Positions 23,136-31,822 of a stretch of DNA of 40,866 nucleotides are shown here, one piece after another. Location of the stretch: positions 1 through 40,866 of the forward strand of contig CAYNSR010000017.1 of NCBI GenBank assembly GCA_964400125.1, read 5' to 3'. The notes under the pieces are model-generated. The model ran no database searches. It was not told the origin of the DNA and worked only from the letters and a program-made list of their open reading frames with translations. The translations under genes and the position numbers were made by a program. This DNA comes from Micavibrio sp964400125 (GTDB lineage: Bacteria; Pseudomonadota; Alphaproteobacteria; Micavibrionales; Micavibrionaceae). Positions within the stretch are counted from its first letter, which is position 1. Every line of letters starts with the position of its first letter.

Positions 23136-23561
23136 CTATTCGTACATGGCCTTGCGGATGGCATCGGTCAATTTAACAAAATCGTCAAAAGACCCTTGAA
23201 TTTCGTTTCCGGCCTTGCCGTAGATATGGTCGTCGAAACGAAGCTGGTGGATGGAGGCGACGTAATTGCTGTTGAAGAGGCCAAACGATTCCTGAAATAT
23301 GCATTCGAAAGTGCGTTCTTCCTCCAGCCATCCGTCTCCGGCGATGGTGATGATTTTGACATGGCGCATATCCGGTCCTTCGGGCGAGGCCGTGAAGCTT
23401 TTGTTTTTGACCTGTCCGGTCGACTCCCCTTCCGGCAGCAAGGATCCGACCCCGGCAAGACATCCCTTGACCAGCAGGGTATCCGCCTGTTCACGGTCGA
23501 CGCAAGCACTTAGGCCGAGCGCACAAATTCCCAAAAGCATGAAACGAAATACCAACCGCAT
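23136..23561 (-). CDS. Small lipoprotein of unknown function
   Basis: A 141-residue protein with a type II signal peptide: a hydrophobic core and the lipobox LSAC, which places the acylated cysteine at residue 20. The mature domain contains a further cysteine pair (near residues 34 and 86) that could form a disulfide and a conserved-looking GDGWLEEERTFEC segment. I do not recognise a family. Lacking an Asp at +2 of the typical kind (Val21 follows Cys20), it is likely sorted to the outer membrane. It precedes the histidine phosphatase gene with a small gap. Confidence 0.75.
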   Translation of the reverse strand: MRLVFRFMLLGICALGLSACVDREQADTLLVKGCLAGVGSLLPEGESTGQVKNKSFTASPEGPDMRHVKIITIAGDGWLEEERTFECIFQESFGLFNSNYVASIHQLRFDDHIYGKAGNEIQGSFDDFVKLTDAIRKAMYE

Positions 23562-23597
23562 GAAATCCCCCTTTAAAAAAACATCAGAATCCCGATC

Positions 23598-24500
23598 TTA
23601 CGGGACGCGACGAATATCTTCAATATGCGGCGCGGACGGCATCTGGTGTCGGAACCAGGTATCCTGCCGCTTGGCATATTGCCGGGTTTCCGCCTTGGCC
23701 AGCGTGATGGCCCGGTCACGATCAATCAACCCGTCCTGCCATTGGCGCAAGGCGCGAAAACCGAGCGCGTGGGTAATGGCGGCCCCGTCCGGAACGGTCC
23801 CTTCGCGGATCATAGCGCCGAGCGCTACGACTTCCTCCGCTGCGCCCTGCTCCAGCATATGGTCAAAACGCCCGTCGCAGGCGGCATAAAGGGCTTCACG
23901 TTCAGGGCTTTTAATCAGGACACGAAAGCGCCATTCCGGCGGCGGCCCCTGCAACGGCATGGCTTGCCATACGGCCAGACTCTTTCCCGTGGCTTCGAAG
24001 ACTTCCCATGCGCGGATCAGGCGCTGCGTATCGTTGGGGTGAAGTCTTGCCGCCATCACCGGGTCGCGGGATTGCAGGTCGGCGTGAAATGCGGGGTTGC
24101 CGAATTCCGCCTGCCGGGCATTGGCGCGGGCGCGGATTGCGGCGGGAATTTCCGGCATTGCGGACAGGCCGTAGATCAGGGCCTTTAGGTAAAGCCCGGT
24201 GCCGCCGACGATGATCGGGTGTTTTCCTTGCGCCGTCACCGTCATGATTTCCTGTATCGCCATGTCGCGCCACCCTTGCGCCGAACATGTGTGTGCCGGG
24301 TGTAAAGCGGCGTAGAGCCGATGCGGGATATCTTGCTGTTCCTGTGCCGACGGGCGTGCTGTCAGCAGGGGCAGGGCATCGTAAATCTGCATGGAATCGG
24401 CGTTGATGATGACGCCATCATCCTGCCGCGCAAGATCAACGGCCAGGGCGGATTTGCCGCTGGCCGTTGGTCCGCAAATCACTGTGATCGGAACGATCAA
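23598..24500 (-). CDS. miaA: tRNA dimethylallyltransferase
   Basis: MiaA transfers a dimethylallyl group to the N6 of A37 in tRNAs that read codons starting with U, improving decoding. The 300-residue product has the P-loop GPTASGKS (10-17), the DSMQIYDALPLLTARP segment that positions the tRNA base, IPHRLY and GGTGLYLKAL. Length is normal. Its ATG overlaps the end of degP by four bases, so the two are translationally coupled. It is the last gene of the hflK-hflC-degP-miaA set on this strand, though a repeat-filled gap separates hflC from degP. Confidence 0.96.
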   Translation of the reverse strand: MIVPITVICGPTASGKSALAVDLARQDDGVIINADSMQIYDALPLLTARPSAQEQQDIPHRLYAALHPAHTCSAQGWRDMAIQEIMTVTAQGKHPIIVGGTGLYLKALIYGLSAMPEIPAAIRARANARQAEFGNPAFHADLQSRDPVMAARLHPNDTQRLIRAWEVFEATGKSLAVWQAMPLQGPPPEWRFRVLIKSPEREALYAACDGRFDHMLEQGAAEEVVALGAMIREGTVPDGAAITHALGFRALRQWQDGLIDRDRAITLAKAETRQYAKRQDTWFRHQMPSAPHIEDIRRVP

Positions 24501-26050
24501 TTGTTTTTCTTGCCGGGCGTGGAACCGAAAGGCGGCGCACTGGTTTTGTCAGTGCCGGTTTTCCCCGTATTCAGGCGCAGCGCGACAAAGCGCACATCGC
24601 CAGCGCGGTTGACCAGCAACAGCACTGAATTCCGCCCGGCTTTTTCTGCCTTGACGATAATGTCCAGTGCCGATTTGGCATCTTGTGCCGCCTGCTGGTT
24701 GATTTCAACAATGACATCCCCTGCGGACAGGCCTTTTTCAGCGGCTTCGCTGCCGGGTTTGGTTTCGATAACCAAAACGCCGTCAACATCGGTGGGGATA
24801 TCGTAATTGCTACGATCCTGTTCAGTGATGTTGCCAACGGTCATGCCGACCATATCGACGCTCACACCGCCTCTGGTGCTTTCGTCCATGTCGAGATCGC
24901 CGGAACCTTCGATCAGGCCGTTTTCTTCAGCCTTTTCCAGTTCGCCAACCACCACCATGGTTTTTTGTTTTTTTCCGTCCCGCCAGTAGACGAGCGGAAT
25001 GTTGCGGCCGATTTCCGTTTCGGCAACGATCCGGGGCAGGGTGCGCATCTGGGTGACGGATTTGCCGTCAAACTCAAGAATGATGTCGCCCGCCCGGATG
25101 CCCGCCTTCTCCGCCGGTCCGGTCGCGGTCACGCTGGCCACCAATGCACCGCCATGGGTTTCCAGCCCCAGACTTTCCGCGATGTCTTCGGTCACGGTCT
25201 GGATACGAACCCCAAGCCAGCCCCTGCGCGTCTTGCCGTATTTGACCAGTTGGTCGATGACGGGCTTTGCCAGATTGGACGGAATGGCAAAACCAATCCC
25301 GACGGACCCGCCCGAGGGGGAATAAATCGCCGTATTGATGCCGATAACTTCCCCGTTCATGTTGAACATCGGTCCGCCGGAATTGCCGCGATTGATGGAG
25401 GCATCGGTCTGGATAAAATCGTCATAGGGACCGGCATTGATATCGCGTTGCTGTGCCGAAATGATTCCGGTCGTGACCGTGCCGCCGAGTCCGAACGGAT
25501 TGCCGATCGCCAGAATCCAGTCGCCGACCCGCAGCGGTGCGGAATCACCGAAGGAAACCGCCGTCAGTTTATGCGTCGTCTTCACCTTCAGCAGGGCCAG
25601 ATCGGTTTTTTCGTCCCTGCCGATGACTTCGGCAGGCATGGTGGTGTCGTCGTGCAGGGTGACGCGCACCTTGTCAGCGTCTTGTATCACATGCGCGTTG
25701 GTGACGATCAGCCCCTGTGCCGCGTCAATGACAAAGCCCGATCCCAAAGATGCGGGCGGCAGGGACGGCATTCCGCCTCCGCCATGACGGTTCATGAATT
25801 CTTCAAAAAAGTCCTGAAAAGGAGAGCCCGGCGGGAACTGGGGGATTTCAGGCAACTGCCCCTGCAAATTCGGCCCTTCGGTTATTTTTTGGGTCGAAGA
25901 AATATTGACGACCGCAGGCAGCAGTTTTTCAACCAGCGGTGCCAGACTTTGCGGCCCGAAGGCGGGGGCGGCAGCCTGCGCCAGAACCGGCGCGGGGGCG
26001 GCGAGGCAAAGCGCGGCGACAAGTGTAAAAACGGGAAAGGCATGCTTCAT
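24497..26050 (-). CDS. degP: Periplasmic serine protease Do (DegP/HtrA)
   Basis: A 517-residue exported protease and chaperone that degrades or refolds damaged envelope proteins. A signal peptide ends near AQA (residue 25). The trypsin-like domain carries the triad His120 (TNAHV), Asp150 (KTDLALLK) and Ser224 (GNSGGPMF). Two PDZ domains follow, at roughly 290-370 and 395-490. An extended loop between residues 55 and 100, rich in Pro and Gly, is the usual LA-loop region. An AGGGG lies about ten bases before the ATG. It overlaps miaA at the 3' end. Family members called DegQ or MucD look much the same, so the exact name is a convention. Confidence 0.95.
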   Translation of the reverse strand: MKHAFPVFTLVAALCLAAPAPVLAQAAAPAFGPQSLAPLVEKLLPAVVNISSTQKITEGPNLQGQLPEIPQFPPGSPFQDFFEEFMNRHGGGGMPSLPPASLGSGFVIDAAQGLIVTNAHVIQDADKVRVTLHDDTTMPAEVIGRDEKTDLALLKVKTTHKLTAVSFGDSAPLRVGDWILAIGNPFGLGGTVTTGIISAQQRDINAGPYDDFIQTDASINRGNSGGPMFNMNGEVIGINTAIYSPSGGSVGIGFAIPSNLAKPVIDQLVKYGKTRRGWLGVRIQTVTEDIAESLGLETHGGALVASVTATGPAEKAGIRAGDIILEFDGKSVTQMRTLPRIVAETEIGRNIPLVYWRDGKKQKTMVVVGELEKAEENGLIEGSGDLDMDESTRGGVSVDMVGMTVGNITEQDRSNYDIPTDVDGVLVIETKPGSEAAEKGLSAGDVIVEINQQAAQDAKSALDIIVKAEKAGRNSVLLLVNRAGDVRFVALRLNTGKTGTDKTSAPPFGSTPGKKNN

Positions 26051-26185
26051 GATCGGTGACCCCTGTTAGGAAACTGCGTAAGCGTATGAACAAACTCCAT
26101 TGTGGTCAATCTGTGCGGCAAGATAATGACGGGCGTTTTTTCATAATATAGAAAAATTCAAAATGACTTTGACACCATAAACACC

Positions 26186-26464
26186 TGTCATCCCCGGCTT
26201 GACCGGGGATAGAGAGCATTTTTCGATGAGGTTGGATCAAATTCAACCGCCGTCATCGCCTGAATTTTCGAAGAAAATTCTAAGGTGATCCATGGATTCC
26301 CCTAGGATTTGCTTCGCAAATCCGGGGAATGACGGAGACAATTTTTAAACCAATCTCATCAGACAATGCTCCAAATGATTCAGCCTATTCACAGAGTGCT
26401 CTAGGAGAATGAACGCCAACATATGACGAGTATTCCTGGATCCCCGGTCAAGCCGGGGATGACA
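26186..26464. repeat. Palindrome (25-bp arms) with an element between its arms
   Basis: TGTCATCCCCGGCTTGACCG and five more bases (26186-26210) are perfectly reverse-complemented at 26440-26464. This is the well-known look of short intergenic palindromes, but 229 bases separate the arms, and most of that is the 192-bp element also found at 8785-8976. Confidence 0.82.
26213..26404. mobile_element. 192-bp MITE-like element, copy 2
   Basis: Nearly identical to 8785-8976 (one base different by eye), in the same orientation, with the same AGAGCATT and (G)TGCTCT ends. It begins two bases after the left arm of a different palindrome from copy 1. Two independent placements between palindrome arms suggest target preference. 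Confidence 0.7.
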
Positions 26465-26504
26465 TAAACGATGTATAGGTCATTGTTGCGTGGAATGAAC
26501 GTCT

Positions 26505-27452
26505 TCAGGGCTTTACAAAGTACCTGAAAAATTCGCTGTCCGGTGACATAATCAGGCGGGTTTCCGGCGATGCCAGCGTACCGCGATAGGCCTCCATCGA
26601 GCGCAGGAAGGCGTAGAAATCCTTATCCTTGTTGAAGGCTTCGTTGTAGGTCTTGATCGCCTCCTGATCGCCCTGACCGCGCAGGACCTGTGCCTGTTGT
26701 TCGGCTGTGGCCAGCAAGACGGTGCGTTCGCGCTCGGCGCGGGCACGAATCTCAAGGGCCTGTTCCTGCCCCTTGGCGCGGGTTTCGGTGGCATCTTCCT
26801 TGCGCTCGGAAATCATCCGGCTGACGGTGGATGTGCGCAGCGTATCGGTCAGGTCGGCGCGGACGATGCGGATATCGACAATCTCGACCCCCCGGTCCTG
26901 CATCGCATTATTCACACTCGTCTTGATTTCTGCCATTACCGCATTCCGCTTGGTTGAAAGCAGGTCGCGCAAGGTTGTTTTCCCAAGAACGTCCCGCGCC
27001 GTCCCGCTCAGGACGTTGCGGATACGCTGGTTCGCGCCTTCTTCGGTGACCATCCGTTGCAGGAAGAGCAGCGGATTGACGATTTTGTAACGGGCAAAAA
27101 CATCGACATTGATCGGTTCGCCGCTGGTTTCAATGCTGGTCAGGACGGCGTCCTTGTCTTCCAGCGTTGCAGCCTCGTTGCGAAGCTGCTGCGACCGGGC
27201 CTTGTCGGAGGACAGAGTCATGCGCTCGGTCGGCGGATCAACGCTCAGGACACGCTTGTCGAAATAGCGGACCTCTTGCAGCAACGGAATGCGAAACTGC
27301 AATCCGGCTTCGGATACGGTGCGGATCGGCTTCCCGAATTGCAGGACGATGGCGTGTTCGATTTCACGCACCGTGAACATCGACATCGAGCCAACGATTA
27401 AAACCAGTGCCCCCATCATCAGGAGCGACGCGCTTGCAATTTTCATCGACAT
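26505..27452 (-). CDS. hflC: Protease modulator HflC
   Basis: HflC is a SPFH/prohibitin-family membrane protein that forms a large cage with HflK around the FtsH protease and tunes its activity. The 315-residue product has one N-terminal transmembrane helix (about 7-27), then the band-7 domain with EIEHAIVLQFGKPIR and a long helical C-terminal part with RAKGQEQALEIRARAERERT. It carries a stretch of about 25 charged residues (SSDKARSQQLRNEA and on) inside the band-7 domain that I do not expect in the E. coli protein. It begins 19 bases after hflK, with GGAAGAG about ten bases before the ATG. Confidence 0.95.
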   Translation of the reverse strand: MSMKIASASLLMMGALVLIVGSMSMFTVREIEHAIVLQFGKPIRTVSEAGLQFRIPLLQEVRYFDKRVLSVDPPTERMTLSSDKARSQQLRNEAATLEDKDAVLTSIETSGEPINVDVFARYKIVNPLLFLQRMVTEEGANQRIRNVLSGTARDVLGKTTLRDLLSTKRNAVMAEIKTSVNNAMQDRGVEIVDIRIVRADLTDTLRTSTVSRMISERKEDATETRAKGQEQALEIRARAERERTVLLATAEQQAQVLRGQGDQEAIKTYNEAFNKDKDFYAFLRSMEAYRGTLASPETRLIMSPDSEFFRYFVKP

Positions 27453-27471
27453 GATAAAATTCTCTTCCGGG

Positions 27472-28683
27472 TTACTGGTGTTCAGGATTGATCCTGCTGA
27501 AACTGGCAGGGGAGTGTTGTTGCGGCGATGATGACGGTGTGGTGGATGATCCCGCCGCCGGTTTCAGTTCGTTCAGCGGCAGATAGGGAACGACACCCTC
27601 TCCGGCCTTGCCGTCGATAATGATTTTCTGGGCGTTTTTCAGCACATCTTCCATCGTCTCGAGATAAAGGCGTGTGCGCGTGACTTCCTTGCCGTCGACA
27701 TAGCCGGAATAGATGGCGTCAAAACGTCCGGCATCCCCCTTGGCCTTGGCGATGGTGGATTCCTTGTACGCCTCCGCGCTTTGCAGCAGCTTGATCGCCT
27801 CGCCGCGCGCTTTCGGGACGATATCGTTGGCGTAGATGGTCGCTTCATTCTGGAATCGTTCGGCGTCTTGTTGTGCGGCGACGACGTCTTCAAAGGCATC
27901 GATGACGTCGGGATGGACGGTGGCTTCCTGAATGGAAACGCCGATGATCGACACGCCGGCCTTGTAGCTGTCCAGCGTCGTTTGCATGATCGCCTTGGCG
28001 CGATTGCCGACATCTTCGCGGTTGCCGGTAGTGATTGGTTGCAGTTTGGTTTGGCCGACGACTTCACGAATGGCGCTTTCGGCCACTTTCTTGATGGTCT
28101 GATCGGGATTGAGGATATTGAAAAGGTAGTCGCGGGCGTTTTCAATGTTCCAGAACACGACGAAATCCAGATCGATGATATTGGCGTCGGAGGTCAGCAT
28201 CAGGCTTTCTTCCGGGATATCGCGTTTGCCGCTCGTGCTTTCGGTGAAACCGATGGTGATCTTGCGTTCCTGCGTCACATTGATGGTGGCGGCTTCATCG
28301 ACCGGCCACGGCAGGCGATAGCCCAGACCCGGATCGTCCTTGGTCTTGACCCATTCCCCGAAGCGGGTAATGACGGCATGTTCGCCGGGGTTGATGAAAT
28401 AAAAACCGCTCGATAGCCACAGCGCCGCCCCCGCAAGGACCGCCAGCCCGGCAACCCGCGCCGGGCCGAGCCCGTTGGGCAGCGCCGTGCGCATTTTTTC
28501 CTGCGCCTTGCGCAAAAGATCCTCAAGATCGGGCGGAACGCCGCCGCCGGACCCGCCGCCAAAACCCCCCGGACCCCGTCCCGGGCCGCCGGATTTCCCG
28601 CCGCCCCCGCCCCCAGCTCCCCAGGGGTTTTTGTTGCCGTCGCCGGGTTTCTTGCCCCAGGGGTTATTGGTATTGTCGGCCAT
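27472..28683 (-). CDS. hflK: Protease modulator HflK
   Basis: The partner of HflC in the FtsH-associated membrane cage. The 403-residue product opens with a cytoplasmic Gly/Pro-rich segment (NNPWGKKPGDGNKNPWGAGG), then a transmembrane helix at about 75-97 and a band-7 domain with YFINPGEHAVITRFGEW, SIQEATVHPDVIDAFEDV and AYKESTIAKAKGD. AGGATCAGGA lies directly before the ATG. It is the first gene of the hflK-hflC block and is divergent from mrp across 90 bases, where both promoters must lie. Confidence 0.96.
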   Translation of the reverse strand: MADNTNNPWGKKPGDGNKNPWGAGGGGGGKSGGPGRGPGGFGGGSGGGVPPDLEDLLRKAQEKMRTALPNGLGPARVAGLAVLAGAALWLSSGFYFINPGEHAVITRFGEWVKTKDDPGLGYRLPWPVDEAATINVTQERKITIGFTESTSGKRDIPEESLMLTSDANIIDLDFVVFWNIENARDYLFNILNPDQTIKKVAESAIREVVGQTKLQPITTGNREDVGNRAKAIMQTTLDSYKAGVSIIGVSIQEATVHPDVIDAFEDVVAAQQDAERFQNEATIYANDIVPKARGEAIKLLQSAEAYKESTIAKAKGDAGRFDAIYSGYVDGKEVTRTRLYLETMEDVLKNAQKIIIDGKAGEGVVPYLPLNELKPAAGSSTTPSSSPQQHSPASFSRINPEHQ

Positions 28684-28773
28684 GGTCCTGATCCTGCATC
28701 ATGAATTTAAAAAGCTGGATTACTCTAGCGTTTTTACGCTAAAAGGCAACCGCAACCGGAAGGACACGGAATC

Positions 28774-29871
28774 ATGACTTTTACCATATCAGATAATGCC
28801 GTTCTCGATGCCCTGCGCACCGTCCGTGACCCTGAAACCGGTTATGACATTGTCACATCCGGTATGATCGACGGATTGCAAAACGCGGGTGGGGAGGTCA
28901 ACTTCCTGATGGTGGTCGATGCCCGTCGCGGTGCCGCCATGGAGCCGTTGCGTCAGGCGGCGGAGCGTGCGGTGCTGGCCCTGCCCGGCATTCGCAAGGT
29001 CTGTGCCGTTCTCACCGCAGAGCGCAGCCCCGCCAATGACGCCCCCGACATGCCCCGGGCGAAAAGGGGGCCGTCGCCCTTGCGGGAAATGCCTGCGGTC
29101 CGGCATATCATCGCCGTTGCATCGGGCAAGGGCGGAGTCGGAAAATCAACGGTCGCGGTCAATCTGGCGCTGGCGCTGCGCCGTCTTGGTTTTTCAACCG
29201 GCTTGATGGATGCCGATATTTACGGACCTTCGGTGCCGCATATGCTGGGGCTGCATGAAAAACCGGTTGTCGGCGACAACGGAAAACTCGTTCCGCTTTC
29301 GACATACGGCTTGAAGGTGATGTCTATCGGCTTGCTGGTGGACAATAACGCGCCGATGATCTGGCGCGGCCCGATGGTGCAATCGGCGGTGCGGCAATTT
29401 CTGGAAGATGTCGAATGGTCGGATAACGGTGCACCGCTGGATGTTTTAATCGTTGATATGCCGCCGGGAACGGGGGACGCGCAATTGACGCTGGCGCAAA
29501 AAGTCCCCTTAAGCGGCGCCGTGATCGTGTCAACGCCGCAGGATATTGCCCTGATCGATGCGCGCAAGGGGCTGGAGATGTTCCGTCGCACCGATGTGCC
29601 CGTGCTGGGGATTGTTGAGAACATGTCCTATTTCTCTTGCCCGCATTGCGGCGGGGTTAGCGAAATTTTCGGTCATGGCGGTGCCCGTGACGAAGCGGCG
29701 AAGCTCGGCGTACCATTCTTGGGCGAAATCCCGCTGCATGCGATGATCCGCACCCTGTCGGATGCCGGAACCCCCGTGGTTGCCGTGCGTCCCGACGGAC
29801 CGGAGGCCAAACCCTATCTCGATATGGCGGTGATGGTGGCGGAGACGATCCGGCTGAAGGCCGCGGCTTGA
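28774..29871 (+). CDS. apbC: Iron-sulfur cluster carrier ATPase Mrp/ApbC
   Basis: A cytoplasmic P-loop ATPase that binds and hands over [4Fe-4S] clusters. The 365-residue product has an N-terminal MIP18-like (DUF59) domain (about 1-85), the deviant Walker A SGKGGVGKST near 117-126, MDADIYGPSVPHMLG, a VDMPPGTGD Walker B-like segment, and the cluster-binding pair Cys289-x-x-Cys292 in FSCPHCGG. All key residues are present. Its stop lies four bases from the folA stop, so the genes converge tail to tail with no room for separate terminators. Confidence 0.96.
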   Translation: MTFTISDNAVLDALRTVRDPETGYDIVTSGMIDGLQNAGGEVNFLMVVDARRGAAMEPLRQAAERAVLALPGIRKVCAVLTAERSPANDAPDMPRAKRGPSPLREMPAVRHIIAVASGKGGVGKSTVAVNLALALRRLGFSTGLMDADIYGPSVPHMLGLHEKPVVGDNGKLVPLSTYGLKVMSIGLLVDNNAPMIWRGPMVQSAVRQFLEDVEWSDNGAPLDVLIVDMPPGTGDAQLTLAQKVPLSGAVIVSTPQDIALIDARKGLEMFRRTDVPVLGIVENMSYFSCPHCGGVSEIFGHGGARDEAAKLGVPFLGEIPLHAMIRTLSDAGTPVVAVRPDGPEAKPYLDMAVMVAETIRLKAAA

Positions 29872-29875
29872 AAAT

Positions 29876-30379
29876 TTACCCTGTCTTCCGTTCGAGCAGG
29901 GTAATGTCATAGGGTACAGGTTCCGTCCCGCTTTGCAGGATTGTTTTGCACCAGCCATCGGCGTCAATTGGCGGGAACAGCGTATCGCCTTCATAGTCGC
30001 GATCGATCACGGTCAGGTAAATCCGGTCAAGAAGCGGCATGGCTTCTTGATAAATCTGCCCGCCGCCGATAATGAAAATCTCATCGACGCCGTCCGCAGC
30101 AGCAATTTTTTTTGCGCGCTCCACAGCGTCATCAAGCGTTGCAACGGCAAAGACATCGCCTTCAACGGCATCGGGGTTGCGGCTGATGACGATATTTGCG
30201 CGACCGGGCAGGGGGCGGCCAATGCTCTCATAGGTTTTGCGCCCCATAATCACGGGCTTGCCCATGGTCGTGGTTTTGAAGTGTTTGAAATCTTCGGGGA
30301 TATGCCACAGCAAGCGATTATCCGCGCCGATAACCCGGTTGCGCGACATGGCAGCGATGGCGGATATCGTTGTTCCCAT
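29876..30379 (-). CDS. folA: Dihydrofolate reductase
   Basis: Reduces dihydrofolate to tetrahydrofolate with NADPH. I start at ATG 30379 (167 residues) because the family begins at TTISAIAAMSRNRVIG; the frame is open further upstream only because it overlaps thyA. LLWHIPEDFKHFK holds the catalytic acid (E. coli Asp27 position), and VIMGRKTYESIGRPLPGR and FIIGGGQIYQ are the NADPH and folate motifs. The ATG follows the thyA stop by one base, so translation is likely coupled. ThyA consumes methylene-tetrahydrofolate and yields dihydrofolate, which FolA recycles. Confidence 0.96.
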   Translation of the reverse strand: MGTTISAIAAMSRNRVIGADNRLLWHIPEDFKHFKTTTMGKPVIMGRKTYESIGRPLPGRANIVISRNPDAVEGDVFAVATLDDAVERAKKIAAADGVDEIFIIGGGQIYQEAMPLLDRIYLTVIDRDYEGDTLFPPIDADGWCKTILQSGTEPVPYDITLLERKTG

Positions 30380-30380
30380 A

Positions 30381-31175
30381 TCAAACGGCAATCGGGGCTT
30401 TGATCGACGGGTGTGCCTGATAGCCGACCAGTTCAAAATCTTCAAATTTAAATCCGAAGATATCGGTGACATGCGGGTTCAGGTGCATTTCCGGCAGGGG
30501 GAAGAAATCACGGCTCAATTGTTCCCGTGCCTGATCGAGATGATTTGTATAAAGATGCGCATCGCCGAAGGTATGGATGAATTCGCCGGGCTTTAACCCC
30601 GTCACTTGCGCGATCATCATCGTCAGCAGGGAATAAGATGCGATATTGAACGGCACGCCGAGGAAAATATCGGCGCTGCGCTGGTAAAGCTGGCAGGAAA
30701 GTTTCCCGTCTGCGACATAAAACTGGAACAGGCAATGGCAGGGCGGCAATGCCATCTTGCCGATCTCGGCCACGTTCCATGCGCTGACGATCAGGCGGCG
30801 GGAATCGGGCGTGGTTTTGATCTGGTGAATCAGATTGGAGATTTGATCGATCTGGTGGCCGTCGGGGGCGGGCCAGCTCCGCCATTGATGACCGTAGACA
30901 GGCCCAAGATCGCCATTTTCATCGGCCCACTCATCCCAGATTTTGACTCCGTTTTCCTTCAGGTAGCGAATATTGGTGTCGCCTTGCAAAAACCACAGCA
31001 ATTCATGGATGATCGATTTCAGATGCAGTTTCTTGGTGGTGACGACCGGAAACCCTTCCGACAGGTCGAAACGCATCTGGTGGCCGAAAACGCTCAAGGT
31101 CCCGGTGCCGGTGCGGTCTTCCTTCTTTGTGCCGGTATCAAGAACGCGGCGCATCAGGTCGTGGTATTGCTGCAT
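30381..31175 (-). CDS. thyA: Thymidylate synthase ThyA
   Basis: Makes dTMP from dUMP with methylene-tetrahydrofolate. I chose ATG 31175 (264 residues, the same length as E. coli ThyA) because AGAGGG lies eight bases upstream and MQQYHDLMRRVLDTG is the normal start. The catalytic cysteine is Cys146 in LPPCHCLFQFYV; YQRSADIFLGVPFNIASYSLL is intact. It is the first gene of the thyA-folA operon. A long perfect inverted repeat lies about 75 bases upstream of its start. Confidence 0.97.
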   Translation of the reverse strand: MQQYHDLMRRVLDTGTKKEDRTGTGTLSVFGHQMRFDLSEGFPVVTTKKLHLKSIIHELLWFLQGDTNIRYLKENGVKIWDEWADENGDLGPVYGHQWRSWPAPDGHQIDQISNLIHQIKTTPDSRRLIVSAWNVAEIGKMALPPCHCLFQFYVADGKLSCQLYQRSADIFLGVPFNIASYSLLTMMIAQVTGLKPGEFIHTFGDAHLYTNHLDQAREQLSRDFFPLPEMHLNPHVTDIFGFKFEDFELVGYQAHPSIKAPIAV

Positions 31176-31250
31176 GAAAAGAACCCTCTGTGAACAATCT
31201 GTTCTCCAACATGGCCTTTCAGGTTCGAAAGGGCAAGGTTGCAAAAGTGC

Positions 31251-31390
31251 AAACCAAGGTAAATTAGGTTGTTAAATTAAGGTTACAGTATACTTAATTA
31301 TTATCTCCATAGAGATGAAGTTGCGCGCTAAGGTGATGAATAATTAAGTATACTGTAACCTTAATTTAACAACCTAATTTACCTTGGTTT
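31251..31390. repeat. 52-bp perfect inverted repeat
   Basis: Bases 31251-31302 and 31339-31390 are exact reverse complements over 52 bases around a 36-base spacer that holds a small hairpin (ATCTC-CATA-GAGAT). It is AT-rich, unlike its surroundings, and ends four bases before the -35 element of ssrA. It may be a miniature element, a leftover of integration next to ssrA, or a structured RNA or protein-binding site that insulates the thyA and ssrA promoters. Confidence 0.85.
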
Positions 31391-31393
31391 TTC

Positions 31394-31421
31394 TTGCTTT
31401 TTCAGCATTTTCCTCTACAAT
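31394..31421 (+). promoter_or_regulatory. Sigma70-type promoter of ssrA
   Basis: TTGCTT (31394-31399) and TACAAT (31416-31421) are 16 bases apart, which places a start near 31428, just where the acceptor piece of the tmRNA should begin. The fit to the expected transcript end makes this convincing. Confidence 0.65.
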
Positions 31422-31427
31422 TAGTAG

Positions 31428-31785
31428 TGCCGGGGTAACCCGGAGATGATGCTGAACGCTTTGTAGAATAGATGATGTGGACCCGGGGGCAGTGCCCGGC
31501 GGCTCCACCAGTATGCGCCGGATGTGCGCATGCAGGCGGGGCCGAAACAGGCTCGACACACATGGTAAAGGCAAGGTTTGTATCCGGGATGGTACCGTCG
31601 TATCGGGCCGTTTTATATTTGCAAACGACAACTTCGTCGTAGCGAATGACAACACCTTCGCGGGTGATGTCGCTGTTGCTGCCTAGTAATAGGTAGCAGC
31701 AGGTAGTAGCTGCAAATCAATCCCTGCGATCTAGACAATCGCAGGTGGGGCCCGGGCCGAGCCTCGCAACAGAATCGGCCCACTT
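31428..31785 (+). ncRNA. ssrA: Permuted two-piece tmRNA
   Basis: tmRNA rescues ribosomes stalled on broken messages and adds a degradation tag. Here the gene is circularly permuted, as in alphaproteobacteria. The acceptor piece comes first and ends with CGGCTCCACCA (CCA at 31508-31510), with a T-arm-like CCGGG/CCCGG stem. Then 27 bases of intervening sequence with an ATGCGC/GCGCAT hairpin are removed. The coding piece begins with GGGGCCG at 31538, which pairs with CGGCTCC to close the tRNA-like stem. The tag frame opens at GCA 31621 and encodes ANDNFVV followed by ANDNTFAGDVAVAA, then TAG-TAA-TAG. This is 21 codons with an ANDN duplication, longer than the usual tag. The 3' boundary is approximate; a GGGCCGA/TCGGCCC hairpin (31754-31781) followed by a T-rich stretch is likely the end. 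Confidence 0.93.
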
Positions 31786-31822
31786 CTTTTCTGTTCCCCC
31801 CCAGCCAGAACTACAAAAGCGG

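Larger units (their letters stand above)
26051..26504. other. Repeat-filled gap between hflC and degP
   Basis: No gene is visible. The gap is mostly the repeat structure 26186-26464. The 135 bases next to degP (26051-26185) should contain its promoter, but I do not see a confident -35/-10 pair. Confidence 0.6.

Noticed and set aside
24683..26059. A 458-codon plus-strand frame opposite degP
   Set aside because: It is antisense to an unmistakable protease with an intact catalytic triad.
31477..31686. A 69-codon protein gene across the tmRNA
   Set aside because: Only its last 21 codons are translated, as the tmRNA tag; the upstream part forms the tRNA-like domain and pseudoknot region.
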